Shown here: piece after piece, positions 8,510 to 16,688 of the stretch
Position numbering within the stretch: the stretch's first letter is position 1
How the letters are laid out: each line of letters opens with the position of its first letter
DNA from: Candidatus Aminicenantota bacterium
Lineage (GTDB): Bacteria > Acidobacteriota > Aminicenantia > Aminicenantales > UBA8522
DNA length: 64,000 nt
Assembly (NCBI GenBank): GCA_017886205.1
Contig: JAFNEO010000011.1
Coordinates: 1 to 64,000, forward strand
Direction: 5' to 3'
Made by a program: the position numbers and the translations under genes
Notes under the pieces: generated by a model
What the model saw: the letters and a program-made list of their open reading frames with translations, nothing else
The model's database searches: none
Told to the model about the DNA's origin: nothing

Positions 8510-8758
8510 ATGAAGGCTAAGAAAAAAATATCACTTCTTAAGAAGATCGGCCTCGCTGTTGCGGGGTTGATCACACTCGTCGTCATCCTGATCGTCATCG
8601 GCATCGTCCTGGCGCCGGACTATACCAAGAAAAAGACGCCGGCCGGATTCCCGATCAACAGCAACTTGGCCGCCGCCGGGTGTCGCCAACGAGAAATGGT
8701 GTTTCGGGCCGGAGCACAACCTGGCCCCAGAACCGGCCTCCGCTCAAGAGGGGAGTGA
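8510..8758 (+). pseudogene. N-terminal remnant of a CocE/NonD-type hydrolase gene
   Basis: The ATG at 8510 begins a short lysine-rich leader and a membrane helix (residues about 12-36), as expected for an anchored or exported enzyme. After roughly residue 55 the reading becomes meaningless. From about 8680 the meaningful frame is a different one, which continues as the C-terminal domain at 8808-9338. The central alpha/beta hydrolase domain, about 350 residues in this family, is absent. An internal deletion plus frameshift is the simplest reading. Confidence 0.6.
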
Positions 8759-8807
8759 CTCCTACACGGTTGATTTCACCGCCACGACCGGGCTCGAAAA
8801 CCGCTGG

Positions 8808-9338
8808 ATGAGCCAGATGGGAAAGCCCGTGCGCTACGGTGACCGGAGAGACGAAGATAAAAAGCTGCTCGCTTATACATCCGCTCCGCTGGCCGAGGAT
8901 CTTGAGCTGACGGGAAGTCCGACGGTGACGCTCTATGTCGCATCCACTCATGAGGACGGGGCTTTCTATGCCTATCTCGAAGATGTAAGACCGGACGGAC
9001 GGGTCTCCTATTTGACAGAAGGGATGCTTCGGGCGATACATAGGAGAAAGGCCGATCCGTCGGCAGCGCCGTCCGTGCCGCTCGGCGTATATCACAACTT
9101 CAGGAAAGCTGATGCCCTGCCTCTCGTCCCGGGTGAGGTTGCCGAGATCGCGATTACCCTGTTTCCGATCTCGACGGTTTTCAAGAAGGGACATTCCATC
9201 CGCATCGCCGTCGCCGGTCACGACGATGCACTTAAGGACAGGTATCCCGCGGAAGGCATTCCGGTCCTCACCATCCAGAGGAACTCCATCTATCCATCCC
9301 AGGTGGAGCTTCCTGTGATTCGCAGGAGCGGCCAGTGA
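8808..9338 (+). CDS. Fragment: C-terminal PepX_C/jelly-roll domain of a CocE/NonD hydrolase
   Basis: The frame encodes the beta-sandwich domain found at the C-terminus of cocaine-esterase and X-Pro-dipeptidyl-peptidase-like hydrolases. Typical segments are LAYTSAPLAEDLELTGSP, YHNFRKADALPLVPGEV and GHSIRIAVAGHDD. The same frame is readable upstream to about 8680 (NEKWCFGPEHN and following), where it meets the N-terminal remnant in another frame. Without the hydrolase domain it has no catalytic triad. The gene is almost certainly dead, although this 176-codon frame is intact. Confidence 0.6.
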   Translation: MSQMGKPVRYGDRRDEDKKLLAYTSAPLAEDLELTGSPTVTLYVASTHEDGAFYAYLEDVRPDGRVSYLTEGMLRAIHRRKADPSAAPSVPLGVYHNFRKADALPLVPGEVAEIAITLFPISTVFKKGHSIRIAVAGHDDALKDRYPAEGIPVLTIQRNSIYPSQVELPVIRRSGQ

Positions 9339-9356
9339 TCCGTCGGAAAAAATACT

Positions 9357-10790
9357 CTAATCTTTCGAGACAAAGAACTGCTGGACCTTGCCGTCGGGGG
9401 TGCGGTACATCAGTCCTCTCAGGACACCGTTGGCGAAGGTGAAACGCACGCGGGAAACTTCCATCCCGCCGCGCTCGGAGGTGGACTCGACGTCGACTTC
9501 TGACGGGTCGCCGTACGGCTTGAGCCGCTGAGAGGCGGCCCGGAGCTTCTCGTCGGTGAGGTACCAGTTGAACTCATCTCCGAGCAGAGTGCGGTCGACT
9601 CTGCCCGCTTGAAAGCTCGCCAGCATCAGCTTGTGGGCGTCGGCGGCCGGCGGACCGGAGATGACTGGGATGTAAGGAGCGGCTGTCGTCAGGACGGCCG
9701 CCATGAGCTTGGAGTAGATCGAATTAACGGCGTCGTAACTGTCGAAGTTGGAGAGGACAACGGCCGCTGACTTGGTGCTGGGGACACAGGCGTTCAGGGC
9801 GTAGAACCCGGCCACGGCCCCGTTGTGAGCCAGGACTTTCCGGTCGGGCCTGAATGAAATGCTCAGGCCGCAGCCGTAGAAGCTAGTCCGTCCGTTGGTG
9901 AGTTGGCGCGGGGTCGTCATCAGGGCATACGAGGATGGGTTGAGCACCTTGCCGGTCACCAGCGCGAGGTCCCAGGCCGCCAGGTCGGAGCCGGTCGAAT
10001 AGATCGCGCCGGCGGCAGCGATCCAGCCCTTGGCCTCGGGAACCGCCGCTTCCGGCTCGCTAAGGACAAATGTTATGTATCCCCGCGCGATTCCAGCCTG
10101 ATTCGAGTCTGGCTCATAAAAGGTGTGGTTCAGTCCCAAGGGCTTGAAGACTTGCTCTGTCAGGAATTTCCCGAAGGGCAGGCCGCTGACCTTCTCGACG
10201 ATGCGGCCGAGGATGATGAAACCGGTGTTGCTGTAAGAGTATTGGGATCCCGGCTCAAAATCCAGCTTACCGCCGGCGTACTTCCGGATGAGTTCGTCAG
10301 GGGCGATCTCTTTGAGCATGCGGCGGTCCACGAAATCGAGCGGGTAATAATCCGGATATCCCGAGACATGGTTCATCAGGTCGAGAATCGTGATGTCTCC
10401 GGCGCGGGTGAGGCCGGGATAGTACTTGGCCACCTTGTCGTCGACGGATAGCTTCCCCGCTTCAGCCAGCTTCAGGATGCAGGCGCAGGTGAACTGCTTG
10501 GTGATCGAGCCGATGGCGAACGGTGTCTCCGGAGTCACTGCCGCGCCGCTGTCCAGGGCGCTCCGGCCGTAGCCCTTGGCCAGGACGACCTTGCCGTCGA
10601 TCATCAGAGCGACCGAGAGGCCGACGAGACCCTTGGCCTTGAGTTCGCTATCGACAAGGCTGTCCAGGGCCTGGATATTCGGGGCGGCGGGCTTCGCTTG
10701 GCTTCGGGGAACCGACGCCAGTGCCGGCTGAAGGCCTGCGCACAGGACGGTCAACAGTCCGGCTGAAAGAAGGAATTGAAATTTCTTCAT
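9357..10790 (-). CDS. Secreted serine hydrolase, beta-lactamase/class C fold
   Basis: A 477-residue exported protein: signal peptide up to about residue 26, then the penicillin-binding-like fold with the nucleophile motif S95-I-T-K98, the second motif YSNTGF and the HVSGYPDYYP loop typical of esterase- or D-aminopeptidase-type members. A C-terminal domain of about 110 residues follows. The start is supported by GGAGG five bases before the ATG. Family members hydrolyse esters, D-amino acid peptides or peptidoglycan; true beta-lactam resistance is unlikely. Two further members lie at 29410 and 30787. Confidence 0.88.
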   Translation of the reverse strand: MKKFQFLLSAGLLTVLCAGLQPALASVPRSQAKPAAPNIQALDSLVDSELKAKGLVGLSVALMIDGKVVLAKGYGRSALDSGAAVTPETPFAIGSITKQFTCACILKLAEAGKLSVDDKVAKYYPGLTRAGDITILDLMNHVSGYPDYYPLDFVDRRMLKEIAPDELIRKYAGGKLDFEPGSQYSYSNTGFIILGRIVEKVSGLPFGKFLTEQVFKPLGLNHTFYEPDSNQAGIARGYITFVLSEPEAAVPEAKGWIAAAGAIYSTGSDLAAWDLALVTGKVLNPSSYALMTTPRQLTNGRTSFYGCGLSISFRPDRKVLAHNGAVAGFYALNACVPSTKSAAVVLSNFDSYDAVNSIYSKLMAAVLTTAAPYIPVISGPPAADAHKLMLASFQAGRVDRTLLGDEFNWYLTDEKLRAASQRLKPYGDPSEVDVESTSERGGMEVSRVRFTFANGVLRGLMYRTPDGKVQQFFVSKD

Positions 10791-10910
10791 GTTGCCTCCA
10801 TCGAAACGGGATCAAAATCCGACTGCCCCGGTTGGATTCGAGCCGGGGAAAAAGCCAAACGCATGTCCAAGAATATTTGACCGGGGAGCAAAAAGTCAAT
10901 CGAGCTCAAT

Positions 10911-10950
10911 TTGACATCGGATCACACGGCGGTTTATCATCCCTGATGAT
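10911..10950 (+). promoter_or_regulatory. Promoter with overlapping inverted repeat for the tldDE operon
   Basis: TTGACA (10911-10916), an 18-base spacer and TATCAT (10935-10940) form a promoter. ATCATC-CCT-GATGAT (10936-10950), a perfect 6-bp inverted repeat, overlaps the -10 box and could be an operator. The first gene starts 59 bases downstream. Confidence 0.45.
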
Positions 10951-11008
10951 GGGACAAAGCGAAATTGGCGAAAGAAACCTATTCTGCCATGGATAAAGGA
11001 GATGGACT

Positions 11009-11260
11009 ATGTTGAGGAGGGATTTCTGTAAAGTCAGCGGGATGTGTTTCCTGGCCTATCCGATCTTGAGATTGGATTGGCTCGATCCAAGCCCGCCCGA
11101 GCCGGGCGAAACGGGGCTCTGGATCCACGGCTCTCCATATCTCGGCCATTCCGATTACAGAAAGGATTTCCGGGGACTTTCCCAGGATGAGATCAAACTG
11201 GAGATTGTCCATTTCAGGACGGCCGAGCCGTGGAGAAGAATGGCCCTTTTTGAATTATGA
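11009..11260 (+). CDS. Small protein with Tat-like leader, first gene of the tldDE operon
   Basis: An 83-residue ORF with AAGGAG 8 bases before its ATG. It opens with MLRRDFCKVSG and a hydrophobic stretch, like a twin-arginine signal, followed by about 55 charged residues with no match to a family I know. It ends 10 bases before tldD. Because TldD/TldE cut small or unfolded peptides, it could be a dedicated substrate; it could also be the leftover front of a Tat-exported enzyme. Composition and its ribosome site argue for a real gene; function is unknown. Confidence 0.5.
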   Translation: MLRRDFCKVSGMCFLAYPILRLDWLDPSPPEPGETGLWIHGSPYLGHSDYRKDFRGLSQDEIKLEIVHFRTAEPWRRMALFEL

Positions 11261-11270
11261 GGAGGGATGC

Positions 11271-12719
11271 ATGAAAGAACTCGCAGAATTGGCCTTGGAT
11301 ACGGCCAAGTCCAAGGGGGCTTCCTATGCGGATATTCGCATTTGCCGCTACCGGAACCAGTACATCTTCGGCCGTGATAAACGGATAGAAACGACGGCGG
11401 ATACCGAGGACGCCGGGTTTGGGATCAGGGCGATCGTCAACGGCGCCTGGGGATTCGCTTCGAGCTATCGGCTTGAAAAAGAGGAGATCCAAAGAATTGC
11501 AGCTTTGGCCGTGGAAGTGGCCAGGGCGAGCTCGCGCCTGTTGAAACAGCCGGTGGAACTCGTCCCGGAGCCGGCTTATCGGGATCACTGGCAAACGCCC
11601 ATCCAGAAAAACCCTTTCAAGATTCCGATGGAGAAAAAGATCGACCTCATCCTCAGGGTCACTGAAGAGATGCTCAAGGTCGCCGGCATCAAGGTGGCAA
11701 CCGCGTTCCTGAATTTCAATGAGATCTGGAAATACTTCGCCTCCACCGACGGATCCTTCATCGAGCAGGACCTCATGTTCGCGAATCCCAACTTCACGGC
11801 CGTGGCCGTCGGGGCCGGAGATTCCCAGACGCGGTCTATCCAGGTCCCGCCGGAACAAAAAGGCTACGAGCTCATCGAAGCCGTCGATTGGGTCGAGAAA
11901 GCGCGGAAGACGGCGGAGGAAGCTGTCCAAAAATTGAAGGCCAAAGAGGCCACGGCCGGGAAAAAGGACCTGATCCTCATGCCCTCCCACTTGTGCCTGA
12001 CGATGCATGAGAGCATCGGCCACGCCACCGAGCTGGACCGGGCGCTCGGCTGGGAAGCGGATTATGCCGGGACGACGTTTGTCACCACGGACAAGCTCGG
12101 GACGCTCAGATACGGTTCGCCGCGCATGAACATCATCGGCGATAAACTTCTGCCCGGGGCGCTGGGCACGGCCGGGTATGATGATGATGGCGTTAAAGCG
12201 CGACAGTTTTTCATCATCAAAGAGGGGATTTTTGTCGGCTATCAGACGACACGAGAGCTGGCCAGGTTCGTCAAGGAAAGTGAATCCAAAGGGTGCGCCT
12301 ATGCCGATTCCTGGTCCTCCTTCCCCATGCAGCGAATGCCCAACATCTGGCTTCAGGCAGGAGACAAACCATTGACTCTAGATCAATTGATCTCGGACAC
12401 CAAGGATGGGCTGCTCTTTGACGGGATGGGGAGCTTCAGCATCGACCAGCAAAGATACAATTTCCAGTTCGGCGGGGATGCGGTGTGGGAGATCAAGAAC
12501 GGCAAGGTGGGCGACATGGTCAAGAATGCGGCCTACCAGTCCAAGACAACCGATTTTTGGGGCTCCCTCGATGCCGTCTGCTCCCAGGAGCACTGGGAAA
12601 ACTGGGGGGTCTTCGGTTGCGGCAAAGGAGAGCCGCCACAATCCGCCCGGATGGGACACGGGAGCGCTCCAGCGAGGTTCCGCCAGGCCAACATCATCAG
12701 CGGAGGAGGGAAGTTATGA
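11271..12719 (+). CDS. tldD: TldD-family zinc metalloprotease subunit
   Basis: A 482-residue protein with the TldD catalytic motif HESIGH (H246, E247, H251) and, near the end, FGCGKGEP with Cys450, matching the third zinc ligand of E. coli TldD; the tail has the usual glycine-rich ending. TldD pairs with TldE to make a heterodimeric protease that degrades unstructured peptides and matures some ribosomal peptides such as microcin B17. I chose ATG 11271, preceded by GGAGGG; the longer frame from 11187 overlaps the small ORF. The stop overlaps the start of tldE (ATGA). Confidence 0.93.
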   Translation: MKELAELALDTAKSKGASYADIRICRYRNQYIFGRDKRIETTADTEDAGFGIRAIVNGAWGFASSYRLEKEEIQRIAALAVEVARASSRLLKQPVELVPEPAYRDHWQTPIQKNPFKIPMEKKIDLILRVTEEMLKVAGIKVATAFLNFNEIWKYFASTDGSFIEQDLMFANPNFTAVAVGAGDSQTRSIQVPPEQKGYELIEAVDWVEKARKTAEEAVQKLKAKEATAGKKDLILMPSHLCLTMHESIGHATELDRALGWEADYAGTTFVTTDKLGTLRYGSPRMNIIGDKLLPGALGTAGYDDDGVKARQFFIIKEGIFVGYQTTRELARFVKESESKGCAYADSWSSFPMQRMPNIWLQAGDKPLTLDQLISDTKDGLLFDGMGSFSIDQQRYNFQFGGDAVWEIKNGKVGDMVKNAAYQSKTTDFWGSLDAVCSQEHWENWGVFGCGKGEPPQSARMGHGSAPARFRQANIISGGGKL

Positions 12720-14044
12720 TTCTCCAGGAAAAGGAAATCAAAAGTCTGCTGGAAGGCCTCATCGCCGAAAACCCGGGTAAGGAGATGAATGTTGGACTCT
12801 CGGCCAACGAAACAGGCTCAACCCGTTTCGCCAACAACGCCATCACCACCAACGGTGTCTATAACCGTCTGAATCTCTATGTCGAGGTGACGAAAGGTAA
12901 GAAGAGGGGGATCGCCGTCGTCAACGAGCTCAACAAAGAGAAGATCCGGGAGGCGGTCAGCCGGGCCGATTCCCTAGCGGATGTGGCCCCAGAAAACTCG
13001 GAACTCATGCCTTTGCTCGGGCCCCAAACCTATCCGCAGGTTCCGTCCTTGTATTTCCCAAGCACCGCCGAATTCTCGCCTGGCCAGCGTGTTGATGCGA
13101 TCCTATCAGTCATCGAAAAGGCCAAGAAGCAGAACCTCACAGCAGCGGGCTTCTTTGAAACGAGTTCTTCTTCCGGGGCCGGCCTGAATTCAAGAGGCCT
13201 CTATTATTTTCTCAACTCGACACGCTCGTATTACAGCAATACGCTCAAGAGCGAGGGCGGCTCCGGATGGGCCTCGGCCGAAAAGGAAGATGTGGGCCGG
13301 ATCGCGACAGGTGAGTTGGCCGATCGGGCCATCAAAAAGGCTTTGGATTCAAGAGGAGCAAAACCTCTTGCTCCGGGCAAGTATACGGTCATCCTTGAGC
13401 CTGCGGCGGCCGCCGATATGGTGAGCTTCCTGCTCTATAACTTCACCGCCCGGGAAGCCGATGAAGGACGGAGCTTCCTTTCTCTCGGCGAAGGAAAGAA
13501 CAGGCTGGGCGAGAAACTCGTCTCTCCCAAAGTTACGATCTATAGCGACCCGGCCTTTCCGGAATACCCGGTTTTCCCGATCGGAGAGGACGGCTTGCCG
13601 GTCAAAAAGACAGTCTGGATCGAAAAAGGGGTCGTCAAAAATCTGATTTATACCAGGTTCTGGGCCGAAAAGAATGGACGGGAACCGGTTTCGTTCCCGC
13701 CAAACATCATCATGGAAGGGGAAAACCACACGCTCGAGGAACTGATCAAATCCACGAACAAGGGAGTTTTGGTAAGCCGGTTCTGGTATATCAGAGACTT
13801 GAACCCGATGATTCTGTTGCTGACGGGACTCACGAGGGACGGCGTCTTCTGGATTGAAAACGGCAAGCTGGGCCACCCCGTGAACAATTTCCGCTTTAAC
13901 GAGAGCCCGGTTAATGTCTTACGGAACATAGAAATGATGTCGCGTGCGCGAAGGGTTATCGGAGGCGAGACCGGCCAGTCTGCCGTCGTGCCTGCGCTCA
14001 AAATCAAAGAGTTCAATTTCTCCTCGGTCTCGGACGCAGTCTAG
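12716..14044 (+). CDS. tldE: TldE/PmbA-family metalloprotease partner
   Basis: A 442-residue paralogue of TldD lacking the HExxxH motif, as expected for TldE/PmbA, which forms the non-metal half of the heterodimer. The central segment (LDSRGAKPLAPGKYTVILEP) and the C-terminal block with EGENHTLEELIKSTNKG are typical. The start is ATG 12716, preceded by GGAGGAGGG and overlapping the tldD stop by four bases, so translation is coupled. The longer frame from 12485 only repeats tldD sequence in another frame. Confidence 0.92.
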   Translation: MILQEKEIKSLLEGLIAENPGKEMNVGLSANETGSTRFANNAITTNGVYNRLNLYVEVTKGKKRGIAVVNELNKEKIREAVSRADSLADVAPENSELMPLLGPQTYPQVPSLYFPSTAEFSPGQRVDAILSVIEKAKKQNLTAAGFFETSSSSGAGLNSRGLYYFLNSTRSYYSNTLKSEGGSGWASAEKEDVGRIATGELADRAIKKALDSRGAKPLAPGKYTVILEPAAAADMVSFLLYNFTAREADEGRSFLSLGEGKNRLGEKLVSPKVTIYSDPAFPEYPVFPIGEDGLPVKKTVWIEKGVVKNLIYTRFWAEKNGREPVSFPPNIIMEGENHTLEELIKSTNKGVLVSRFWYIRDLNPMILLLTGLTRDGVFWIENGKLGHPVNNFRFNESPVNVLRNIEMMSRARRVIGGETGQSAVVPALKIKEFNFSSVSDAV

Positions 14045-14046
14045 AG

Positions 14047-14316
14047 TCATCGACGCCAGCAATCATCGATCCGGCCGGCCAAATATCTCCTCCCTTGGTG
14101 GGAGGAGGTGAGGAGGAGATGCATGCGGCCGTCCATCTTGACCATCGAGCCGCGGTAGGGGATGCCGTCGAATGTCACCTTGACCGGGACACGGCCCTTA
14201 AGCCCGTAGAGATTCTCGACGTCATGGGGGAACTCGACGAAAGCGCCGCCGCCGCCCTGGACGCGGATCTCAGCGGTGAATTCGACACGGCCGGGATCCC
14301 TGTAGGTAACGGGCAT
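14047..14316 (-). CDS. DUF1905 domain protein, short C-terminus
   Basis: An 89-residue protein whose residues 8-70 follow the DUF1905 pattern: FTAEIRVQGGGGAFVEFPHDV, then GLKGRVPVKVTFDG and the start of the RMHLLL strand. GGAGG precedes the ATG. The last 20 residues do not keep the family's usual GDTV ending and contain an 8-bp inverted repeat (14087-14094 with 14100-14107), so the tail may have been altered by a small indel. The gene is convergent with tldE with only two bases between the stops. Function of DUF1905 is unknown. Confidence 0.7.
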   Translation of the reverse strand: MPVTYRDPGRVEFTAEIRVQGGGGAFVEFPHDVENLYGLKGRVPVKVTFDGIPYRGSMVKMDGRMHLLLTSSHQGRRYLAGRIDDCWRR

Positions 14317-14506
14317 GGATTACCTCCGGAAAGACTCCAGCCGCGTATTGCCCGGCAAGGCCGGTCTTGTCAAGCGGTCCCGCACCAGCCTTCCTCACCT
14401 TCCCCATAGTGGGCTCCGACTTAGAGGCTATAGCTCCGGGCCATGACCTTATTCACCCATTTGACAAAAATGGTTTTTCGCCAAAAAATAGGGTCACGCG
14501 GGTTCC

Positions 14507-14896
14507 ATGTATACCTTTCTGGACAAGTTCTTTTTTGTTTTCCATTCCACCTTAATCGTCCTCATTCTCCTCGGCTGGGCCTGGAAGAAGACACGGCTGC
14601 TCAATCTCGCGGTCATTCTCCTAACGGCCTTTTCTTGGTTTATCCTCGGTATCTGGTACGGATATGGTTACTGCCCGAGCACAGATTGGCATTGGCAGGT
14701 GAGAGCCAAATTGGGCATCCGCGATATGCCCAGTTCGTATACGAAGTTCTTGGTCGACTCTTTCACTGGCTGGGACGTAAAGCAAAGGACCGTGGATATT
14801 TTTACGCTGATTTTGCTCGTCGGCGCCCTCACAGGTTCCCTTCATGCCAACTTCAGGACTTGGAGAAAGAAACGTGGCCCTAAACCTTCCGCTTGA
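14507..14896 (+). CDS. DUF2784-like small membrane protein
   Basis: A 129-residue protein with three to four hydrophobic segments (about residues 7-25, 32-52 and 96-112) and a central WYGYGYCPSTDWHWQVR motif typical of the DUF2784 family. No clear Shine-Dalgarno site precedes the ATG. Its end overlaps the start of the radical SAM gene, so the two are cotranscribed. Function unknown. Confidence 0.7.
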   Translation: MYTFLDKFFFVFHSTLIVLILLGWAWKKTRLLNLAVILLTAFSWFILGIWYGYGYCPSTDWHWQVRAKLGIRDMPSSYTKFLVDSFTGWDVKQRTVDIFTLILLVGALTGSLHANFRTWRKKRGPKPSA

Positions 14897-15611
14897 TCCC
14901 ATCCAGCGGTCGGAAGAAGCCGAGAAGTTGGTGATGAGAGGGGAGAGCCGATCGTATTATAAATTCCGTGCGGCTCCCTACTACGGAGGAATCGCCACCG
15001 CGGATGCGATCGGGTGTTCTTTTCTCTGCGCTTATTGCTGGAATTACGGTCGGAATGAGAATCCCGCGCGCTTTGGGAATTTTTATTCACCAGAGGACGT
15101 GGGCGACAAGCTGCTGGAAATTTCCCGCCGCCGCAATTACCATCTCTTTCGGATCACAGGCTCTGAGCCTATTTTAGGCGAAGCGTCTTTCCAGCATCTC
15201 CTCAAAGTAATTGAGATTGTTTTTCAAGAATCCCCTCACGCGAAGTTCATCCTCGAAACCAACGGCCTAATGCTGGGATATCGAGAGAACCTCGCAGATC
15301 AACTGAAATTCCGGAATATTCTGATCAGGATCGCCATCAAGGGTGTCGATCCCGGTTCCTTCGAGAAAATTGCCGGCGTTCGGAGAGAGTTCTTCACCTA
15401 TCCGTTGCTGGCACTCAAATATTTGGAGAACCGGCACATCCGCGCCTGGCCGGCCGTGATGGAGGACCTCTTCAGCGTAGCGGAAATCAGCGAATTGAGA
15501 AAAACTCTCCGGGAGAACGAGATTATCGCTGAGCTGGAACTCGAGTGCCTGGAGCCCTATCCTTTTGTTCTGGAGAATATGAGAAAACGTGGGCTGTCTA
15601 TTGGAGGATAG
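14874..15611 (+). CDS. Radical SAM protein
   Basis: About 245 residues. The iron-sulfur motif CSFLCAYC (CxxxCxxC, cysteines 48, 52 and 55 from this start) is followed by FRITGSEPIL, which corresponds to the SAM-binding glycine-rich strand, and by FILETNG and the rest of a partial TIM barrel. GTG 14874 is chosen because GGAGA lies 9 bases upstream; the in-frame ATG at 14844 has no site. Both overlap the DUF2784 gene. It lacks the extra C-terminal clusters of SPASM proteins. It may be an activase-like or small-molecule enzyme; substrate unknown. Confidence 0.8.
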   Translation: MALNLPLDPIQRSEEAEKLVMRGESRSYYKFRAAPYYGGIATADAIGCSFLCAYCWNYGRNENPARFGNFYSPEDVGDKLLEISRRRNYHLFRITGSEPILGEASFQHLLKVIEIVFQESPHAKFILETNGLMLGYRENLADQLKFRNILIRIAIKGVDPGSFEKIAGVRREFFTYPLLALKYLENRHIRAWPAVMEDLFSVAEISELRKTLRENEIIAELELECLEPYPFVLENMRKRGLSIGG

Positions 15612-15789
15612 CCAAAAAGAAAGGGATGATGATTTCTTTTCGGGCCATGCTCGCTTAATGAGCATTGCGGTCATTCAGGCTAGACCCGATCCACGGTATC
15701 CCTATAGACGACGCCGCGTTCGGGCAGACAGGACAAACCGAGGGCGAGAACCAGGCCGAAGCGGTGGCTGATCACCATGGGCAGTCTCC

Positions 15790-16551
15790 CTATCTTTTTA
15801 GCCTCGCGGCGATCCTCTCATACAGAAAACCCGGCATCGCCTTGAGCAGCTTCGACCCCAGGACGATGGGCAGCGGAAACTGTATTAGGGTTTTTCCTTT
15901 TTTTATCCCCTTGATGATGATGGCCGCGGCTTTCTCCGGGGTCATGAGGAACGGCTTGGGATAGAGGGCCCTCTCCGTCATCGGGGTTTTGACGAACCCC
16001 GGCTTGACCGTAATTACCTTGATGCCGTGTTCTTTCAGCTCGACCCTCAAACTCTCCAGGAGGGCCGTGGCGGCCGCCTTGCTGGCGCTGTAAAACCTGT
16101 TCTTCGGCAAGCCGCGGCAGTCGGCCAGGCTGGTCACTCCGACGATCGTTCCCTCTTTTCTTTTGATGAAACCGGGTAGGAGTTCTCCGAGGAAATTCAG
16201 CATGCCGAAGACATTGACGTCGAATATCTCCCTGGCGATGTCCACCCTGAAATCGACCACGTCCGCCCTGTGGCTCAAACCGGAATTGAAGATGGCGATG
16301 TCGACGTGTCCGAACCGTGCTTGGATGTCCCGGCAGGCCCTCGCTGTTTCGTCTTTATTGGAAACGTCGCATTTGACCGGCAGGATAACGCTGCCGGAGT
16401 CCTTGAGCTCATCCGCCAGCTGTCGGAGGATGTTTTCCCTCCTGGCGAGGAGTGCAAGGTTGACCTTCTCTTTCGCCAGCTGCCGGCTCAAGGCGAGGCC
16501 GATCCCGCCCGAAGCGCCCGTCAGGAGGATCGTTTTTCCCCGGAACTCCAT
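15790..16551 (-). CDS. Short-chain dehydrogenase/reductase
   Basis: A 253-residue SDR with the cofactor motif TGASGGIG at residues 11-18, NSGLS in place of NNAG, an active-site serine in VTSLADC and the catalytic YSASK. The C-terminal part (PEKAAAIIIKGIKKGK, LGSKLLKAMPGF) is like that of DltE/YqjQ-type reductases acting on lipid or sterol-like substrates. There is no Shine-Dalgarno site; a -10 box lies seven bases upstream, so the message may be leaderless. Substrate unknown. Confidence 0.88.
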   Translation of the reverse strand: MEFRGKTILLTGASGGIGLALSRQLAKEKVNLALLARRENILRQLADELKDSGSVILPVKCDVSNKDETARACRDIQARFGHVDIAIFNSGLSHRADVVDFRVDIAREIFDVNVFGMLNFLGELLPGFIKRKEGTIVGVTSLADCRGLPKNRFYSASKAAATALLESLRVELKEHGIKVITVKPGFVKTPMTERALYPKPFLMTPEKAAAIIIKGIKKGKTLIQFPLPIVLGSKLLKAMPGFLYERIAARLKR

Positions 16552-16558
16552 GCCTAAC

Positions 16559-16587
16559 AGTATAGGAAGTCGCCCCCGCGTTTTCCA
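16559..16587 (-). promoter_or_regulatory. Promoter for the SDR gene, leaderless type
   Basis: On the minus strand TGGAAA (16587-16582), a 17-base spacer and TATACT (16564-16559) end seven bases before the ATG at 16551, which has no Shine-Dalgarno sequence. Confidence 0.45.
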
Positions 16588-16688
16588 CTTTTTTTGCTAA
16601 GACAGAAATCGGCGGTTTAGATGGCTATTTCGGCGGAATGATGTTGCCGTAGGAAGCGCTCAAAATAACGGAAGCGATTAGATAAAGG

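Noticed and set aside
14087-14107. An 8-bp perfect inverted repeat (CTCCTCCC / GGGAGGAG)
   Set aside because: No T tract on either side, and it lies within the DUF1905 frame; it may only mark a local indel.
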